This document shows positions 19,339 to 33,600 of a DNA stretch of 64,000 bases, one piece after another. The notes under the pieces were generated by a model. The model was not told the DNA's origin. It saw only the letters and a list, made by a program, of their open reading frames with translations, and searched no databases. Source of the DNA: Desulfoscipio geothermicus (lineage in GTDB: Bacteria > Bacillota > Desulfotomaculia > Desulfotomaculales > Desulfallaceae); the NCBI GenBank assembly GCA_016841645.1, contig JAENYS010000003.1, positions 62,001 to 126,000 of the forward strand. The letters run 5' to 3'. The position numbers and the translations under genes were made by a program. The first letter of the stretch is position 1. Each line of letters opens with the position of its first letter.

Positions 19339-20037
19339 ATGTCAAAAAGAGGAAAAAGGTATCAAGATGCGACCAAACAGATTGATCGTGCAAAACTATA
19401 TGATCCTATGGAAGCCATTGAGCTATTAAAGAGCCTTGCCAAAGCCAAATTTGATGAAACAGTGGAAGTTGCCGTAAAACTTAATGTAGATCCAAGACAT
19501 GCCGACCAACAGGTTCGCGGTGCCATGGTATTGCCTCATGGTACTGGTAAAACTCGTAGTGTGCTGGTGTTTGCCAAAGGTGATAAAGCCAAAGAGGCTG
19601 AAGCTGCGGGAGCGGATTTTGTAGGTGCGGAGGATATGGTTGAAAAGATTCAAAAGGAAGGCTGGCTGGGGTTTGAAGTTGCTATTGCCACACCGGATAT
19701 GATGGGTACGGTGGGTAAACTGGGTCGTGTTCTTGGACCCCGGGGATTAATGCCCAATCCCAAAACAGGTACGGTTACTTTTGATGTTACTCAGGCTGTT
19801 CGAGAAGTAAAAGCAGGTAAAATTGAATACCGGGTGGATAAAGCCGGGAATATTCACGCTCCTATAGGTAAAGCTTCTTTTGATGCCGAAAAATTAACTG
19901 AAAACTTTAAAGCGCTGGTTGAACAACTTATCCGAGTTAAACCAACGGCAGCCAAAGGTCAGTATATCAAAGGTATTACGTTGACTACCACCATGGGGCC
20001 CGGTGTTAAGGTTAGTGCTCAAAAAATAACTGCCTGA
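19339..20037 (+). CDS. rplA: Ribosomal protein L1
   Basis: L1 stalk protein involved in E-site tRNA release. 232 residues; family motifs PHGTGKT and [18 protein letters not shown] behind GGGAGG. It follows rplK by 45 bases and precedes the L10 leader. Confidence 0.97.
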   Translation: MSKRGKRYQDATKQIDRAKLYDPMEAIELLKSLAKAKFDETVEVAVKLNVDPRHADQQVRGAMVLPHGTGKTRSVLVFAKGDKAKEAEAAGADFVGAEDMVEKIQKEGWLGFEVAIATPDMMGTVGKLGRVLGPRGLMPNPKTGTVTFDVTQAVREVKAGKIEYRVDKAGNIHAPIGKASFDAEKLTENFKALVEQLIRVKPTAAKGQYIKGITLTTTMGPGVKVSAQKITA

Positions 20038-20059
20038 TAAGGTTAAACTGCATAGTGAT

Positions 20060-20195
20060 ACCTAGCCGCAGACAGCAGGTGCCCAAAAAGGGCTTAATGG
20101 CCGAGCGCCGCCAGCCGAGGCCGGGAGGGTTAAACCTTTTAAGCGTTTGCTTAAACGGGCCTCTGGCATGTATGTCTGCGCCGGGGCTTTTTTAG
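20060..20195 (+). promoter_or_regulatory. L10 leader (autoregulatory RNA of rplJ-rplL)
   Basis: Between rplA and rplJ lies a structured RNA with the features of the L10(L12)4-binding leader: a closing stem GCAGAC (20068-20073)/GTCTGC (20174-20179), internal GCCC-AAAAA-GGGC hairpin and GAGG/CCTC pairings. The 3' end extends to GGGGC followed by TTTTTT, consistent with L10-controlled termination. Confidence 0.85.
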
Positions 20196-20219
20196 TTACT
20201 AGAAAAGGAGGTGTACATA

Positions 20220-20756
20220 TTGTCTATTAGTAAGCAGGAAAAAGAACAAATGTTGCAAATGCTCAAAGAAAAGATTGATTCCTCGCAAATTATCATAATG
20301 GCTGATTATAAAGGTATTAATGTAGATGCTATAACTAAGTTGCGTCGGAGAATGCGTGAGTCTGGAAGCGAGTTAAAGGTAGCCAAAAATACGATAATTA
20401 AAATTGCGGCCGAGCAATTAGACCTGGATGGTGCAAAACCCTATCTGGAAGGCCCTACTGCTCTGGCTTTTGGACCAAATGATCCGGTGGCTCCGGCCAA
20501 AGTCTTGTTTGATTTTATTAAAGAGTTTAAACAGCTGGAAGTAAAAGCAGCTGTTTTGGAAGGACAGATTATTAGCGCCGATCAAGTTAAGGCATTGGCA
20601 AATTTACCTTCTCGAGAGGTGTTGCTGGCACAAGTACTTGGTGGGATGCAGGCTCCCATGTATGGTTTTGCAGGGGTATTGCAGGGTCTGCTGAGGAATT
20701 TTGTTTATGTGCTTGACGCCGTGCGTGAAAAAAAAGCCGGCGAAGCAGCAGGTTAA
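20220..20756 (+). CDS. rplJ: Ribosomal protein L10
   Basis: Base of the L7/L12 stalk. 178 residues; N-terminal rRNA-binding domain (IIMADYKGINVDAITKLRRRM) and C-terminal helices that bind L7/L12 dimers. TTG 20220 was chosen because AAGGAGGT ends seven bases upstream and the product begins MSISKQEKEQML; the GTG at 20211 overlaps that site. Confidence 0.96.
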   Translation: MSISKQEKEQMLQMLKEKIDSSQIIIMADYKGINVDAITKLRRRMRESGSELKVAKNTIIKIAAEQLDLDGAKPYLEGPTALAFGPNDPVAPAKVLFDFIKEFKQLEVKAAVLEGQIISADQVKALANLPSREVLLAQVLGGMQAPMYGFAGVLQGLLRNFVYVLDAVREKKAGEAAG

Positions 20757-20817
20757 GTTTGAGAAAATATAACCCGGAATTATTAAAAGAAATTAAAATT
20801 TAGGGAGGTTTATATTA

Positions 20818-21198
20818 ATGTCCAAAGTTGCAGAAATACTTGAAGCCGTAAAAGGCTTAACCGTGTTGGAATTGGCCGAATTGGTCAAGGCTTTTGAAGA
20901 TGAATTTGGTGTAAGTGCTGCTGCCCCGGTTGCTGCTATGGTTGCTCCCGCAGCTGGTGGTGCTGCTCCGGCCGAGGAAGAAGTGCAAACTGAATTTGAC
21001 GTAATTTTATCGGCTGCCGGGGATAAGAAAGTTAATGTTATTAAAGTGGTGCGTGAGGTCACCGGTTTGGGTCTGAAGGAGTCCAAGGAACTGGTAGATG
21101 GAGCCCCTAAAGCAGTTAAAGAAAAGATTAGCAAGGAAGATGCTGAAGCGCTTAAGGCCAAGCTTGTTGATGCTGGTGCAACCGTAGAAATAAAGTAG
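20818..21198 (+). CDS. rplL: Ribosomal protein L7/L12
   Basis: Stalk protein that recruits translational GTPases. 126 residues: N-terminal dimerisation helices, an Ala/Gly/Pro hinge (about 40-56), and a C-terminal domain with [22 protein letters not shown] behind GGGAGG. A terminator and a separate rpoB promoter follow. Confidence 0.97.
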   Translation: MSKVAEILEAVKGLTVLELAELVKAFEDEFGVSAAAPVAAMVAPAAGGAAPAEEEVQTEFDVILSAAGDKKVNVIKVVREVTGLGLKESKELVDGAPKAVKEKISKEDAEALKAKLVDAGATVEIK

Positions 21199-21221
21199 AT
21201 TTTGTTAATAACCTAGCTTAT

Positions 21222-21253
21222 AACCGCTTCCCATCCGGGGTGCGGTTTTTTCT
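21222..21253 (+). terminator. Terminator after rplL
   Basis: AACCGC (21222-21227) pairs with GCGGTT (21242-21247), followed by TTTTTCTC. Confidence 0.8.
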
Positions 21254-21254
21254 C

Positions 21255-21283
21255 TTGACAGTTATAAATTGATATGTTATAAT
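21255..21283 (+). promoter_or_regulatory. Perfect-consensus promoter for rpoB-rpoC
   Basis: TTGACA (21255-21260), 17 bases, TATAAT (21278-21283) with TG one base upstream. It directly follows the rplL terminator, so rpoBC has its own strong start about 240 bases ahead of the gene. Confidence 0.88.
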
Positions 21284-21289
21284 TCAAAA

Positions 21290-21528
21290 ATGCGCATTGT
21301 GAAAGGGTTTGGTAATAATACCAAATTATTCCGATTGGGTTTTTAACAAGTCAATATATTTTTTATGCATGCTTGGTTAATGTATTCACAATAAAAATGT
21401 TGGAAATAATATTTTAGATAGTTTTTTTTATTTTGTTAGTAAGCGAGGGATTGTGAAAAGGACAAGACCTTGCTTTTCGTTGTCTGTGTTAATATTAATG
21501 CCTTATTTTTGGGGGTGTGGTGCTGTAG
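21290..21528 (+). other. Long 5' leader of rpoB
   Basis: No gene is supported. ATTGTGAA (21296-21303) is complementary to TTCACAAT (21385-21392), which is also complementary to a second ATTGTGAA at 21450-21457, so two pairings exclude each other. Local hairpins: TTTGGTA/TACCAAA near 21308-21325 and GAAAAG/CTTTTC near 21454-21479. This may control rpoBC expression. Confidence 0.45.
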
Positions 21529-24500
21529 ATGTATCCTGAGCAACTGGGTACTAGAACCAGGTGGAATTTTGGGAAGTTCCAGGAAGTTTTGAAGCTGCCT
21601 AATCTCATTGAAGTGCAGCGCAACTCGTATGTATGGTTTCTTGGCACGGGGCTAAGGGAGGTATTTCATGATATTTCTCCAATTCAGGATTTTACCGGTA
21701 ATTTAGTGCTGGAGTTTTTGGATTACAGTCTTGGAAAACCAAAGTATGGAGTTGAGCAATGTAAGGAACGAGATGTTACCTATGCCGCTCCGCTCCGGGT
21801 GAAGGTACGCCTGATTAACAAGGAAACCGGTGAGGTCAAAGAACAGGAAGTTTTTATGGGTGATTTCCCGCTCATGACCGATAAAGGTACCTTTATTATC
21901 AACGGGGCTGAGCGAGTTATTGTTAGCCAGTTGGTGCGTTCACCCGGTGTTTATTTTGCGGAAACACACGACCCAAGCGGCAAAAAGCTCTTTGGTGCAA
22001 CTATTATACCCAATCGTGGCGCCTGGCTGGAATTTGAGACTGATGTAAATGACCAGCTGTTCGTGCGTATTGATCGCACCAGAAAAATTCCCGCAACAGT
22101 ATTGATTAGAGCGTTGGGTTATGGATCCAATATCATGATCACAGATTTGTTTAATGAAAACATACATATCCAGGAAACCTTGGCGCGAGATAATACTGAT
22201 TCTACGGAGGACGCGCTGGTAGAGATTTACAAGCGTTTGCGTCCCGGTGAGCCACCAACGGTGGATAGCGCTCGATCACTGTTGGAAACACTTTTTTTTG
22301 ATCCTAAACGTTATGACTTAGCGGTTGTGGGTCGTTATAAGCTTCAGAAAAAACTAAAGCATGGGGTGTTGTACCGTTATCCTGAAAGCGATAATCAGGA
22401 AACTGAATATGATCCTTATTTAAAAACTAATGTTCCGAAAATTAGGGAATTTATTCGGGAGTTGACCGCTCAAGATATTATTGAAACGGTGAATTACCTG
22501 CTGTGCCTTATGGAAGGTGAGGGGCAAGTAGATGATATTGACCATCTGGGCAATCGGCGCTTGCGTTCGGTAGGCGAGCTATTGCAGAATCAGTTTCGCA
22601 TTGGTTTGTCCCGGATGGAGCGTGTGGTGCGGGAACGTATGACCATTCAGGATGTGGACGTCATTACCCCGCAAGTTTTAATAAACATTCGTCCTGTGGT
22701 AGCGGCTATAAAAGAATTTTTTGGCTCAAGCCAGCTCAGTCAATTTATGGATCAGACCAACCCTTTAGCTGAATTAACCCACAAGCGGCGTTTATCAGCT
22801 CTTGGGCCCGGTGGCTTGAGTAGGGAGCGGGCCGGTTTCGAAGTGCGGGATGTACATCACTCCCACTATGGACGGATGTGCCCAATTGAGACTCCGGAGG
22901 GCCCTAACATTGGTTTAATTGGTTCTTTGTCTTGTTACGCGCGCATTAATAACTTTGGCTTTATTGAAACACCTTATCGTAAGGTTGATAAAAAAAACAG
23001 GCGTGTAACTGATGAAATAGTATATATTACTGCGGATGAGGAAGAAGATCTAATTATTGCACAGGCCAATGCCCCGCTTAACGAGGATTCTTATTTTGCG
23101 GAGGAACGTGTCAACGCTCGTCATGGCAGTGAAATATTGGTGGCACCTTCAGAACAAGCAGATTACATGGACGTTTCACCCAAGCAAGTGGTTAGTGTGG
23201 CCACCGCGTTAATACCGTTTTTGGAACATGATGATGCCAACCGGGCATTAATGGGTGCCAACATGCAGCGGCAAGCCGTGCCTTTACTTAGAACTGATGC
23301 TCCTTTGGTTGGCACCGGTATTGAGTATACGGCGGCCCGGGATTCCGGTGTGGTTAAGTTGGCGGATAACAGTGGTGTGGTGGAAAGAGTTACGGCCACT
23401 GAAATAGTTATCCGAACCGATGATGACAGGCTGGAAAAATATAAATTATTAAAATATACCAGGTCTAATCAGGGAACCTGTATTAACATGCGTCCCATCG
23501 TTAATACGGGTGAAAGGGTTGTGGCCGGTCAGGTTATTGCTGACGGCCCGTCTACCGACTATGGTGAGCTGGCCTTGGGACGTAATATATTGGTGGCTTT
23601 TATGCCCTGGGAAGGCTATAACTACGAAGACGCTATATTGCTCAGTGAAAAGACGGTTAAACAGGATTATTTTACCTCTATACACATAGAAGAATATGAA
23701 TGCGATGCCCGGGACACCAAGCTTGGTCCTGAGGAAATCACTCGTGATATCCCCAATGTGGGGGAAGAAATATTGAAGGATTTGGATGACCGTGGTATTA
23801 TCCGGGTTGGTGCCGAGGTGCGACCCGGGGATATACTGGTGGGTAAGGTTACACCCAAGGGGGAAACCGAGCTTACTGCGGAAGAACGCTTGCTTCGGGC
23901 TATTTTTGGAGAAAAGGCCCGCGAAGTGCGGGATACATCACTGCGTGTGCCTCACGGTGAGGCCGGCAAAATAGTGGATGTTAAGGTATTCACCCGAGAT
24001 AACGGTGATGAGCTGCCACCTGGGGTTAATCAGCTGGTACGCGTTTACATTGCCCAGAAACGCAAAATATCCGAGGGTGATAAAATGGCCGGGCGCCACG
24101 GTAATAAGGGTGTTGTGGCCCGGATATTACCTGAGGAGGATATGCCGTTTTTACCGGATGGCACTCCCATAGAAATTGTGCTTAACCCTCTGGGGGTACC
24201 TTCCCGTATGAATATCGGTCAGGTGTTGGAGACACACCTGGGATGGGCGGCCCGTGAATTAGGTATTCACGTTGCCACACCGGTATTTAACGGCGCGTTG
24301 GAAAAAGATATTGTAGGCAGTTTGGAAAGAGCAGGTTTGCCCAAAAATGGTAAAATAACATTGTATGATGGTCGTACCGGCGAACCATTCGATAATCCAA
24401 TTACCGTGGGCTATGTTTACATGCTTAAACTTGCCCACCTGGTGGATGACAAAATTCATGCTCGTTCTACCGGGCCATATTCATTGGTAACTCAACAGCC

Positions 24501-25029
24501 ATTGGGTGGTAAGGCACAGTTCGGTGGCCAGCGTTTTGGTGAAATGGAAGTCTGGGCTTTGGAGGCTTATGGTGCGGCATATACTTTGCAAGAAATACTT
24601 ACCGTTAAATCTGACGATGTAGTTGGGCGGGTAAAAACTTATGAAGCTATTGTTAAGGGCGAAAATGTGCCCGAACCCGGCGTGCCCGAATCTTTCAAGG
24701 TCCTCATTAAGGAGCTGCAAAGCTTGTCCTTGGATGTGAAGGTGCTTTCAGAGGATGACCGGGAAATTGAAATCAAGGAAACGGAAGACGATATCGCTGA
24801 AACAGCTAAGGATTTGGGCCTTGAATTGCATGAGGATCGGGGACGTCGGCGGGATGAAGATTATGATGGAACTGAAGGTGAAGAAGACGGGGAATCGGGC
24901 GGGGATATCGACGAGCTAGATGAGGAATCTCTTATTAAAAAAGACGGTGAATTGGATGATCTTGATGAGGAAGATGATTTTGACGGGGGATTTATAGACG
25001 ATTTAGATCCTCATGGGGAAAATTTCTAA
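21529..25029 (+). CDS. rpoB: RNA polymerase beta subunit
   Basis: 1166 residues. The rifampicin-binding region is intact and sensitive-type ([21 protein letters not shown]405, D408, H418, S423), and [13 protein letters not shown] and [11 protein letters not shown] are catalytic-core signatures. The C-terminus ends in an acidic tail of about 60 residues rich in Asp/Glu (from about 1105), longer than in E. coli. ATG 21529 has GGGGGTGTGG upstream. It overlaps the ATG at 25029 that precedes rpoC. Confidence 0.98.
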   Translation: MYPEQLGTRTRWNFGKFQEVLKLPNLIEVQRNSYVWFLGTGLREVFHDISPIQDFTGNLVLEFLDYSLGKPKYGVEQCKERDVTYAAPLRVKVRLINKETGEVKEQEVFMGDFPLMTDKGTFIINGAERVIVSQLVRSPGVYFAETHDPSGKKLFGATIIPNRGAWLEFETDVNDQLFVRIDRTRKIPATVLIRALGYGSNIMITDLFNENIHIQETLARDNTDSTEDALVEIYKRLRPGEPPTVDSARSLLETLFFDPKRYDLAVVGRYKLQKKLKHGVLYRYPESDNQETEYDPYLKTNVPKIREFIRELTAQDIIETVNYLLCLMEGEGQVDDIDHLGNRRLRSVGELLQNQFRIGLSRMERVVRERMTIQDVDVITPQVLINIRPVVAAIKEFFGSSQLSQFMDQTNPLAELTHKRRLSALGPGGLSRERAGFEVRDVHHSHYGRMCPIETPEGPNIGLIGSLSCYARINNFGFIETPYRKVDKKNRRVTDEIVYITADEEEDLIIAQANAPLNEDSYFAEERVNARHGSEILVAPSEQADYMDVSPKQVVSVATALIPFLEHDDANRALMGANMQRQAVPLLRTDAPLVGTGIEYTAARDSGVVKLADNSGVVERVTATEIVIRTDDDRLEKYKLLKYTRSNQGTCINMRPIVNTGERVVAGQVIADGPSTDYGELALGRNILVAFMPWEGYNYEDAILLSEKTVKQDYFTSIHIEEYECDARDTKLGPEEITRDIPNVGEEILKDLDDRGIIRVGAEVRPGDILVGKVTPKGETELTAEERLLRAIFGEKAREVRDTSLRVPHGEAGKIVDVKVFTRDNGDELPPGVNQLVRVYIAQKRKISEGDKMAGRHGNKGVVARILPEEDMPFLPDGTPIEIVLNPLGVPSRMNIGQVLETHLGWAARELGIHVATPVFNGALEKDIVGSLERAGLPKNGKITLYDGRTGEPFDNPITVGYVYMLKLAHLVDDKIHARSTGPYSLVTQQPLGGKAQFGGQRFGEMEVWALEAYGAAYTLQEILTVKSDDVVGRVKTYEAIVKGENVPEPGVPESFKVLIKELQSLSLDVKVLSEDDREIEIKETEDDIAETAKDLGLELHEDRGRRRDEDYDGTEGEEDGESGGDIDELDEESLIKKDGELDDLDEEDDFDGGFIDDLDPHGENF

Positions 25030-25061
25030 TGCAGAAAGAAAATTCGAAGGGAGAGAGGTCC

Positions 25062-28000
25062 TTGCTGGACTTGAATAACTTCGATCGAATTCGCATAGGC
25101 CTGGCTTCTCCGGAACAAATCCGGAACTGGTCAAGCGGTGAGGTCAAAAAGCCCGAGACCATCAATTACCGTACATTAAAACCTGAGCGGGACGGGTTGT
25201 TTTGTGAACGCATTTTTGGTCCTACTCGCGACTGGGAATGTCATTGTGGTAAATATAAACGTGTTCGTTATAAGGGTGTAATTTGTGATCGTTGTGGCGT
25301 TGAGGTAACGCGTTCCAAGGTGCGCCGGGAGAGAATGGGTCATATTGAACTGGCCGCCCCGGTTTCTCATATCTGGTATTTTAAAGGTATACCCAGTCGA
25401 ATGGGACTATTGCTGGATATGTCACCACGGGCATTGGAAAAGGTATTATATTTTGTTTCTTATGTAGTAATCGATCCCATGGAAACGCCCTTGCTTAAAA
25501 AACAATTACTCACCGAAACCGAATACCGGGAATATCGGGAAAAGTACGGTAATAATTTTATTGCGCTTATGGGAGCTGAGGCGGTTAAACAGCTGCTGGA
25601 AGAGATTAATCTGGAAGAAATGAACCGGGAGCTGCGCCTGGAGTTGCGTGAGGTCTCGGGACAGCGCAAAATTCGTGCAGTGCGCAGGCTGGAAGTGGTG
25701 GAAGCATTTCGCAAAAGTGGAAATCGTCCGGAATGGATGATTTTAGACGTAGTACCTGTAATTCCACCCGAACTACGCCCCATGGTGCAACTGGACGGTG
25801 GCCGGTTCGCTACTTCGGATCTAAATGACCTTTACCGCCGGGTGATAAATCGCAATAACCGTCTAAAGAGGTTGCTGGATCTGGGTGCTCCTGATATTAT
25901 TGTGCGCAATGAAAAGCGTATGCTACAAGAAGCAGTTGACGCTCTTATCGATAACGGTCGGCGGGGTCGTCCGGTGACCGGTCCGGGGAACCGTCCGTTA
26001 AAATCATTAAGCGATATGTTAAAGGGAAAACAAGGCCGGTTTCGCCAAAATTTGCTGGGTAAACGGGTGGATTATTCCGGGCGTTCCGTGATTGTAGTAG
26101 GCCCTAAGCTACAATTGCACCAGTGCGGTTTGCCCAAAGAAATGGCGTTGGAGCTTTTTAAACCCTTTGTGATGAAAAAACTGGTTAATGACGGTCATGC
26201 ACATAATATAAAAAGTGCCAAACGCATGGTGGAGCGTGTGCGTCCTGAAGTGTGGGATGTTCTGGAAGAGGTTATAAAGGACCACCCGGTAATGTTAAAC
26301 CGCGCACCTACATTACACCGTTTGGGCATTCAGGCTTTTGAACCTAAGCTGGTGGAAGGGCGGGCCATTCAAATTCATCCCATGGTATGTACTGCCTATA
26401 ACGCCGACTTCGATGGAGATCAGATGGCGGTGCACTTGCCTTTGTCCGCGGAAGCACAGGCCGAGGCCAGATTATTAATGCTTTCAGCTCATAATATATT
26501 GAACCCCAAGGACGGCCATCCTGTGGCCATTCCCACTCAGGACATGGTGCTGGGCAGCTATTATTTAACTATGGAAAAGTCCGGCGATCTTGGTGAAGGT
26601 AAAGTGTTTTGCAGTACAGAAGAAGCCATGATGGCCTATGAAAACGGCGTTGTAAGTCTCCACGCCAAGGTTAAGATCAGGTTAAATGGTGAGCTAAAGG
26701 AAACAACCGTGGGTCGGGTCATCTTTAATCTGGTTATCCCAAGAAAACTAGGATATTTCAATAGAGTGGCCGATAAAAAGACACTGGGTAAAATTGTGGA
26801 TGAATCTTACCGTAAGCTTGGTTTTTCTGCTACAGGCGAGTTTTTGGATGGAATTAAGAGTCTGGGGTTTAAGTTTGCCACCAAGGCGGGAGTAACCATA
26901 AGTAATGCAGATATAATTATTCCTTCTGAAAAGAAAGAAATACTGGACGATGCAGAAAAACAAGTGGGGAAAGTAGAGGTCCAGTACCGCAGGGGTTTGA
27001 TCACGGAGGAGGAACGTTATCGTAAGGTTATTGGCATTTGGAACGATGCTACTAGAAGGGTTACCGATGCCTTAATAGATTCCTTGGATAAATTTAACCC
27101 GGTATATATGATGGCCAACTCTGGTGCTCGGGGTAATATTCAGCAAATTCGCCAGCTGGCCGGCATGAGGGGCTTGATGGCAGATCCTTCTGGTCGGATT
27201 ATTGACCTGCCTATTAAAGCTAACTTTCGCGAAGGCCTGACGGTTTTGGAATATTTTATTTCTACTCACGGTGCTCGTAAAGGTTTGGCTGATACTGCTC
27301 TGCGCACAGCGGACTCGGGCTATTTAACTCGCCGATTGGTGGATGTGGCACAAGATGTCATCGTGCGAGAGGTCGATTGTGGCACCGAAGAGGGCATCAG
27401 TGTATCCGAAATCAAAGACGGTACTGAAGTAATAGAAAAGCTGGAGGATCGCATTGCCGGAAGGATAGCTCTGGATGACATCATACATCCCGAAACGGGT
27501 GAAGTTTTGGTTCCGGCAGGTAAGGTGATAGAATACGATGATGCTGAAAGCATTGTTTTGGCCGGCATCAAGAGAGTAAAGATCCGCTCGGTACTTACCT
27601 GTAAAAGCAGGTATGGAGTTTGTATCAACTGTTACGGTCGCAACTTAGCCACCGGGCGTATGGTGGATATTGGCGAGGCGGTGGGTATTATTGCTGCACA
27701 ATCCATTGGCGAGCCAGGCACCCAGTTAACCATGCGCACATTCCACACCGGTGGTGTGGCCGGGGATGATATTACTCAAGGTTTACCCAGGGTGGAAGAA
27801 CTTTTTGAGGCTCGTAAGCCCAAAGGTCAAGCCATTATTGCCGAAGAGGGCGGTGTGGCTGAATTAAGAGAAGTCAAAGGCCGGCGGGAAATAGACATTA
27901 CCAGTGATGACGGCAGCAAAAATACCTATGCGATTCCTTACGGCGCCCGGATGAAAGTGCACAATGGAGACCGGGTGGATGCCGGGGATGAATTAACCGA

Positions 28001-28538
28001 AGGTTCGGTGAACCCTCATGATTTGCTTAAAATCAAGGGTACTACTGGAGTGCAAATATATTTGCTTCATGAAGTGCAGCGGGTATATCGTCTGCAGGGC
28101 GTGGATATTAATGATAAACATATTGAAGTTATGATCCGCCAAATGCTGCGCAAGGTTCGAGTCGAGGATCAAGGCGATACATCGCTGTTGCCTGGAGGAT
28201 TAATAGATATATTTGATTTTGAAGAAGAAAACAGGCTGGTTGAGCTTGAGGGCGGTGAGCCGGCTCAGGAAAAACCGGTGCTGCTGGGCATCACTAAAGC
28301 GTCACTGGCCACGGATTCATTTTTATCTGCAGCATCTTTCCAGGAAACCACCAGGGTGCTTACCGAGGCAGCCATTAAAGGAAAAATGGATCCTCTGTTG
28401 GGACTAAAAGAGAATGTTATTATAGGTAAGCTAGTTCCTGCCGGTACCGGTATGAGCCGCTATCGGAATGTTGAAATTAATCCGTTTGAGGAAGTTGCCG
28501 ACCTAAAGAAATCAGTAGATCTTATGACCGAGGTATAA
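25062..28538 (+). CDS. rpoC: RNA polymerase beta' subunit
   Basis: Catalytic subunit with the Mg-binding [12 protein letters not shown] motif, N-terminal zinc site ([20 protein letters not shown]) and second zinc site ([13 protein letters not shown]). TTG 25062 is preferred: GGGAGAGAGG lies just upstream and the product begins [19 protein letters not shown], as in other Firmicutes. An alternative ATG at 25029 overlaps the rpoB stop and would add 11 residues. 1158 residues from TTG. Confidence 0.97.
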   Translation: MLDLNNFDRIRIGLASPEQIRNWSSGEVKKPETINYRTLKPERDGLFCERIFGPTRDWECHCGKYKRVRYKGVICDRCGVEVTRSKVRRERMGHIELAAPVSHIWYFKGIPSRMGLLLDMSPRALEKVLYFVSYVVIDPMETPLLKKQLLTETEYREYREKYGNNFIALMGAEAVKQLLEEINLEEMNRELRLELREVSGQRKIRAVRRLEVVEAFRKSGNRPEWMILDVVPVIPPELRPMVQLDGGRFATSDLNDLYRRVINRNNRLKRLLDLGAPDIIVRNEKRMLQEAVDALIDNGRRGRPVTGPGNRPLKSLSDMLKGKQGRFRQNLLGKRVDYSGRSVIVVGPKLQLHQCGLPKEMALELFKPFVMKKLVNDGHAHNIKSAKRMVERVRPEVWDVLEEVIKDHPVMLNRAPTLHRLGIQAFEPKLVEGRAIQIHPMVCTAYNADFDGDQMAVHLPLSAEAQAEARLLMLSAHNILNPKDGHPVAIPTQDMVLGSYYLTMEKSGDLGEGKVFCSTEEAMMAYENGVVSLHAKVKIRLNGELKETTVGRVIFNLVIPRKLGYFNRVADKKTLGKIVDESYRKLGFSATGEFLDGIKSLGFKFATKAGVTISNADIIIPSEKKEILDDAEKQVGKVEVQYRRGLITEEERYRKVIGIWNDATRRVTDALIDSLDKFNPVYMMANSGARGNIQQIRQLAGMRGLMADPSGRIIDLPIKANFREGLTVLEYFISTHGARKGLADTALRTADSGYLTRRLVDVAQDVIVREVDCGTEEGISVSEIKDGTEVIEKLEDRIAGRIALDDIIHPETGEVLVPAGKVIEYDDAESIVLAGIKRVKIRSVLTCKSRYGVCINCYGRNLATGRMVDIGEAVGIIAAQSIGEPGTQLTMRTFHTGGVAGDDITQGLPRVEELFEARKPKGQAIIAEEGGVAELREVKGRREIDITSDDGSKNTYAIPYGARMKVHNGDRVDAGDELTEGSVNPHDLLKIKGTTGVQIYLLHEVQRVYRLQGVDINDKHIEVMIRQMLRKVRVEDQGDTSLLPGGLIDIFDFEEENRLVELEGGEPAQEKPVLLGITKASLATDSFLSAASFQETTRVLTEAAIKGKMDPLLGLKENVIIGKLVPAGTGMSRYRNVEINPFEEVADLKKSVDLMTEV

Positions 28539-28565
28539 CTGGTTTCAAGGTACCGGGGGCTAACA

Positions 28566-28592
28566 AGCCGGGCACCAGGCGAGTGCCCGGCT
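28566..28592 (+). terminator. Strong hairpin after rpoC
   Basis: AGCCGGGCAC (28566-28575) pairs perfectly with GTGCCCGGCT (28583-28592) over a seven-base loop. No T-run follows (CGTCATCTG), so termination is uncertain; it could be an mRNA-stabilising 3' hairpin. Confidence 0.6.
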
Positions 28593-28645
28593 CGTCATCT
28601 GATAAATTGAATTAGACTCCTTATCTCTGGTATTGGTGAAATTTA

Positions 28646-28674
28646 TTGACTTTGAGTATTAGTAATGATATTAT
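28646..28674 (+). promoter_or_regulatory. Promoter for the L7Ae-like gene and str operon
   Basis: TTGACT (28646-28651), 17 bases, TATTAT (28669-28674) with TG at 28666-28667. It may drive the whole run from 28707 onwards, since no clear promoter is seen before rpsJ or rplC. Confidence 0.65.
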
Positions 28675-28706
28675 GCTTAAGTGTGTTATTTTGGGGGTGG
28701 GTGATT

Positions 28707-28961
28707 ATGCCTTATAAGCGGTTGCAGGCGGCTAAGGAGAAATCAGTAGGTAGCAAGCAAACAGTTAAGGCATTGAAAAACAACCTAGCCAAAGTGGTAT
28801 ATGTGGCAGATGATGCTGATAAGCATATCGCCGAGCCCGTTATTAGGAGTTGTGAGGAAAAAAAAGTACCTTTTATACGGGTGGATTCCATGAAGAATCT
28901 GGGCAAGGCATGTGGAATTAAAGTTGAGTGTGCTGCGGTAGCTATTATAGAAGAAGATTAA
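28707..28961 (+). CDS. L7Ae-like kink-turn-binding ribosomal protein (YbxF/RplGB type)
   Basis: 84-residue member of the L7Ae/L30e family, which in Bacillus binds K-turn RNAs. The fold is seen in LAKVVYVADDADKHIAEPV and VPFIRVDSMKNLGKACGI. ATG 28707 follows GGGGGTGGGTG; earlier in-frame codons fall in the promoter. It sits before rpsL, the standard position for this gene in Firmicutes. Confidence 0.92.
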   Translation: MPYKRLQAAKEKSVGSKQTVKALKNNLAKVVYVADDADKHIAEPVIRSCEEKKVPFIRVDSMKNLGKACGIKVECAAVAIIEED

Positions 28962-29009
28962 TTTTTATATTTGCCTTAGATTAATAATTATAAAGGAGGT
29001 GTAATTAAT

Positions 29010-29902
<893 letters not shown>

Positions 29903-29921
29903 TGAAAAGGGGGGGGTCTTA

Positions 29922-31994
29922 ATGGCGAGGCAAATTTCACTTGAAAGAACTCGAAACATTGGCATTATGGCACATATAGACGCCGGAAAGACCACCACCA
30001 CCGAGCGCATTCTTTTTTATACAGGTAAAGTGCACAAATTGGGTGAAGTCCATGACGGCGCGGCAACAATGGACTGGATGATTCAGGAGCAGGAAAGAGG
30101 TATCACGATTACCTCCGCTGCAACGTCGTGTCAATGGCAAGATCATTGTATAAATATTATAGATACGCCCGGGCACGTGGACTTTACCGTAGAGGTGGAA
30201 AGGTCTCTGCGAGTGCTGGATGGGGCGGTTGCTGTTTTTTGTTCAGTGGGTGGTGTAGAGCCTCAGTCTGAAACAGTATGGCGGCAGGCCGATAAATACG
30301 AGGTGCCCCGGATTGCTTATATCAATAAGATGGATCGTGTAGGCGCAGATTTTTTTAACGCTATGGCAATGATGCGCAATAGATTGGGTACTAACCCGGT
30401 TGCTTTGCAATTACCCATTGGCGTGGAGGAAAATTTTATCGGTATTGTTGACTTGGTCTGTAATAGGGCTATTAGATATGTTGATGATCTAGGTACTTCT
30501 AAGGAAGAAACAGATGTACCTGAAGATATGCGGGATTTGGTTAACGAATATAGGGAAAAGCTGCTGGAAGCGGTAGCAGAATTCGACGAAGAGTTGATGC
30601 TTAAATATATTGAAGGTGAGCAGCCTTCTAGCGAAGAGATCAAGGATGCTTTACGCAAAGCCACATTAGCGGTAAAGGTGGTACCGGTGCTTTGCGGGTC
30701 TTCGTTTAAAAATAAAGGTGTTCAGCCTCTATTGGATGCCATCGTGGACTACCTGCCATCTCCGCTGGATATTCCCGCTATTAGCGGTATACGCCCGGAT
30801 ACCGCTAATGAAGACACGCGGGTAGCCGAAGATGATGCGCCTTTTTCAGCACTTGCTTTTAAGATTATAACAGATCCTTATGTGGGTAAACTGACTTACT
30901 TTAGGGTATATTCCGGACACATAGCTAGTGGCTCGTATGTTTATAATTCAACTAAGGGTAAACGGGAGCGTATTGGACGTATTCTACGGATGCATGCCAA
31001 TCACCGGGAAGAAGTCAAAGATGTTTACTCAGGAGAAATTGTGGCAGCAGTAGGACTGAGGGATACCTCTACCGGGGACACCCTGTGTGACGAAAATCAT
31101 GCGATACTTTTGGAGTCTATGGAGTTTCCTGATCCGGTCATTTCGGTGGCCATTGAACCCAATACCAAGGCAGATCAGGATAAAATGGGCATAGCTCTGC
31201 AAAAACTGGGTGAAGAAGACCCTACCTTTAAGGTTAACATTGATGCTGAAACTGGACAAACCATTATCAGGGGTATGGGTGAACTGCACTTGGAGATTAT
31301 CACAGATCGCTTGTTGCGCGAGTTTAAAGTGCAAGCAACTGTGGGTAAACCCCAGGTAGCCTATAAAGAGACTATCCGCAAAAAATCTAAGGCTGAAGGT
31401 AAATTCATTCGCCAGTCCGGTGGGCATGGTCAATATGGCCACGTGGTAATTGAGATTGAACCGGCCGAGCCGGGTACCGGTCTTGAATTTATCAACAAAA
31501 TTGTTGGCGGGGTCATTCCCAAGGAATATATATCGGCAGTATCAAACGGTATTTCGGCAGCTATGTCCAATGGAGTTTTGGCATCTTATCCGCTGGTGGA
31601 CTTGCGGGCAACTTTGCTGGACGGATCCTATCATGATGTCGACTCTTCTGAGATGGCCTTTAAAATAGCGGGCAGTATGGCTCTACAAAACGCGGCTAAA
31701 AATGCCGGCGCAGTATTACTGGAACCGGTTATGAAGGTTGAAGTTGTGGTCATGGATGAATATATGGGTGATGTGATTGGTGATATAAATGCTCGCCGGG
31801 GGCGTATTGAGGAAATGGAACCCCGAGGAGTAAACCAGGTCATTCATGGTGTTGTACCGCTTTCGGAAATGTTCGGTTACGCCACTGAGCTGCGCTCAAG
31901 AACCCAGGGGCGTGGTACTTATACCATGCAGTTTAGTCATTATGAGGAAGTGCCGCAAAATATTGCGGAAAACATCATATCCAATAGATTTTAA
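29922..31994 (+). CDS. fusA: Elongation factor G
   Basis: Translocation GTPase. G motifs [21 protein letters not shown] and NKMDR; full-length domains II-V follow ([16 protein letters not shown] in domain IV). 690 residues. ATG 29922 has GGGGGGG about eight bases upstream. It lies between rpsG and tuf copy 2 in the str operon. Confidence 0.98.
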   Translation: MARQISLERTRNIGIMAHIDAGKTTTTERILFYTGKVHKLGEVHDGAATMDWMIQEQERGITITSAATSCQWQDHCINIIDTPGHVDFTVEVERSLRVLDGAVAVFCSVGGVEPQSETVWRQADKYEVPRIAYINKMDRVGADFFNAMAMMRNRLGTNPVALQLPIGVEENFIGIVDLVCNRAIRYVDDLGTSKEETDVPEDMRDLVNEYREKLLEAVAEFDEELMLKYIEGEQPSSEEIKDALRKATLAVKVVPVLCGSSFKNKGVQPLLDAIVDYLPSPLDIPAISGIRPDTANEDTRVAEDDAPFSALAFKIITDPYVGKLTYFRVYSGHIASGSYVYNSTKGKRERIGRILRMHANHREEVKDVYSGEIVAAVGLRDTSTGDTLCDENHAILLESMEFPDPVISVAIEPNTKADQDKMGIALQKLGEEDPTFKVNIDAETGQTIIRGMGELHLEIITDRLLREFKVQATVGKPQVAYKETIRKKSKAEGKFIRQSGGHGQYGHVVIEIEPAEPGTGLEFINKIVGGVIPKEYISAVSNGISAAMSNGVLASYPLVDLRATLLDGSYHDVDSSEMAFKIAGSMALQNAAKNAGAVLLEPVMKVEVVVMDEYMGDVIGDINARRGRIEEMEPRGVNQVIHGVVPLSEMFGYATELRSRTQGRGTYTMQFSHYEEVPQNIAENIISNRF

Positions 31995-32024
31995 GGATAA
32001 AGCAAGGAGGAATTAAAACCAACC

Positions 32025-33227
<1,203 letters not shown>

Positions 33228-33266
33228 TTGTTGACGCTCTTCTTTTAGGCGAAAGGAGGTCAGTGC

Positions 33267-33575
33267 ATGAAAAGTCAAAAGATCCGTATCCGGCTTAAGG
33301 CTTATGATCATCATATGCTGGACCAATCGGCCCAGAAAATAGTGGACACTGCCCGGCGGACCGGAGCCAATGTGGCGGGCCCTGTGCCTTTACCCACGGA
33401 AAAAAATATCTATACGATTTTGCGTTCTCCGCACGTCAATAAAGACTCACGGGAACAATTTGAAATGAGAACTCATAAGCGGCTGATTGATATCATGGAA
33501 CCCACACCTAAAACGGTGGATGCGTTGATGCGTCTTGACCTGCCCGCCGGTGTGGATATTGAAATTAAACTATAA
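33267..33575 (+). CDS. rpsJ: Ribosomal protein S10
   Basis: 102-residue small-subunit protein, also the NusE antitermination factor. Signature [20 protein letters not shown] behind AAAGGAGGT. First gene of the S10 operon, directly after tuf copy 2. Confidence 0.97.
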   Translation: MKSQKIRIRLKAYDHHMLDQSAQKIVDTARRTGANVAGPVPLPTEKNIYTILRSPHVNKDSREQFEMRTHKRLIDIMEPTPKTVDALMRLDLPAGVDIEIKL

Positions 33576-33600
33576 AAACCATAAGAAAATTAACAGATAG

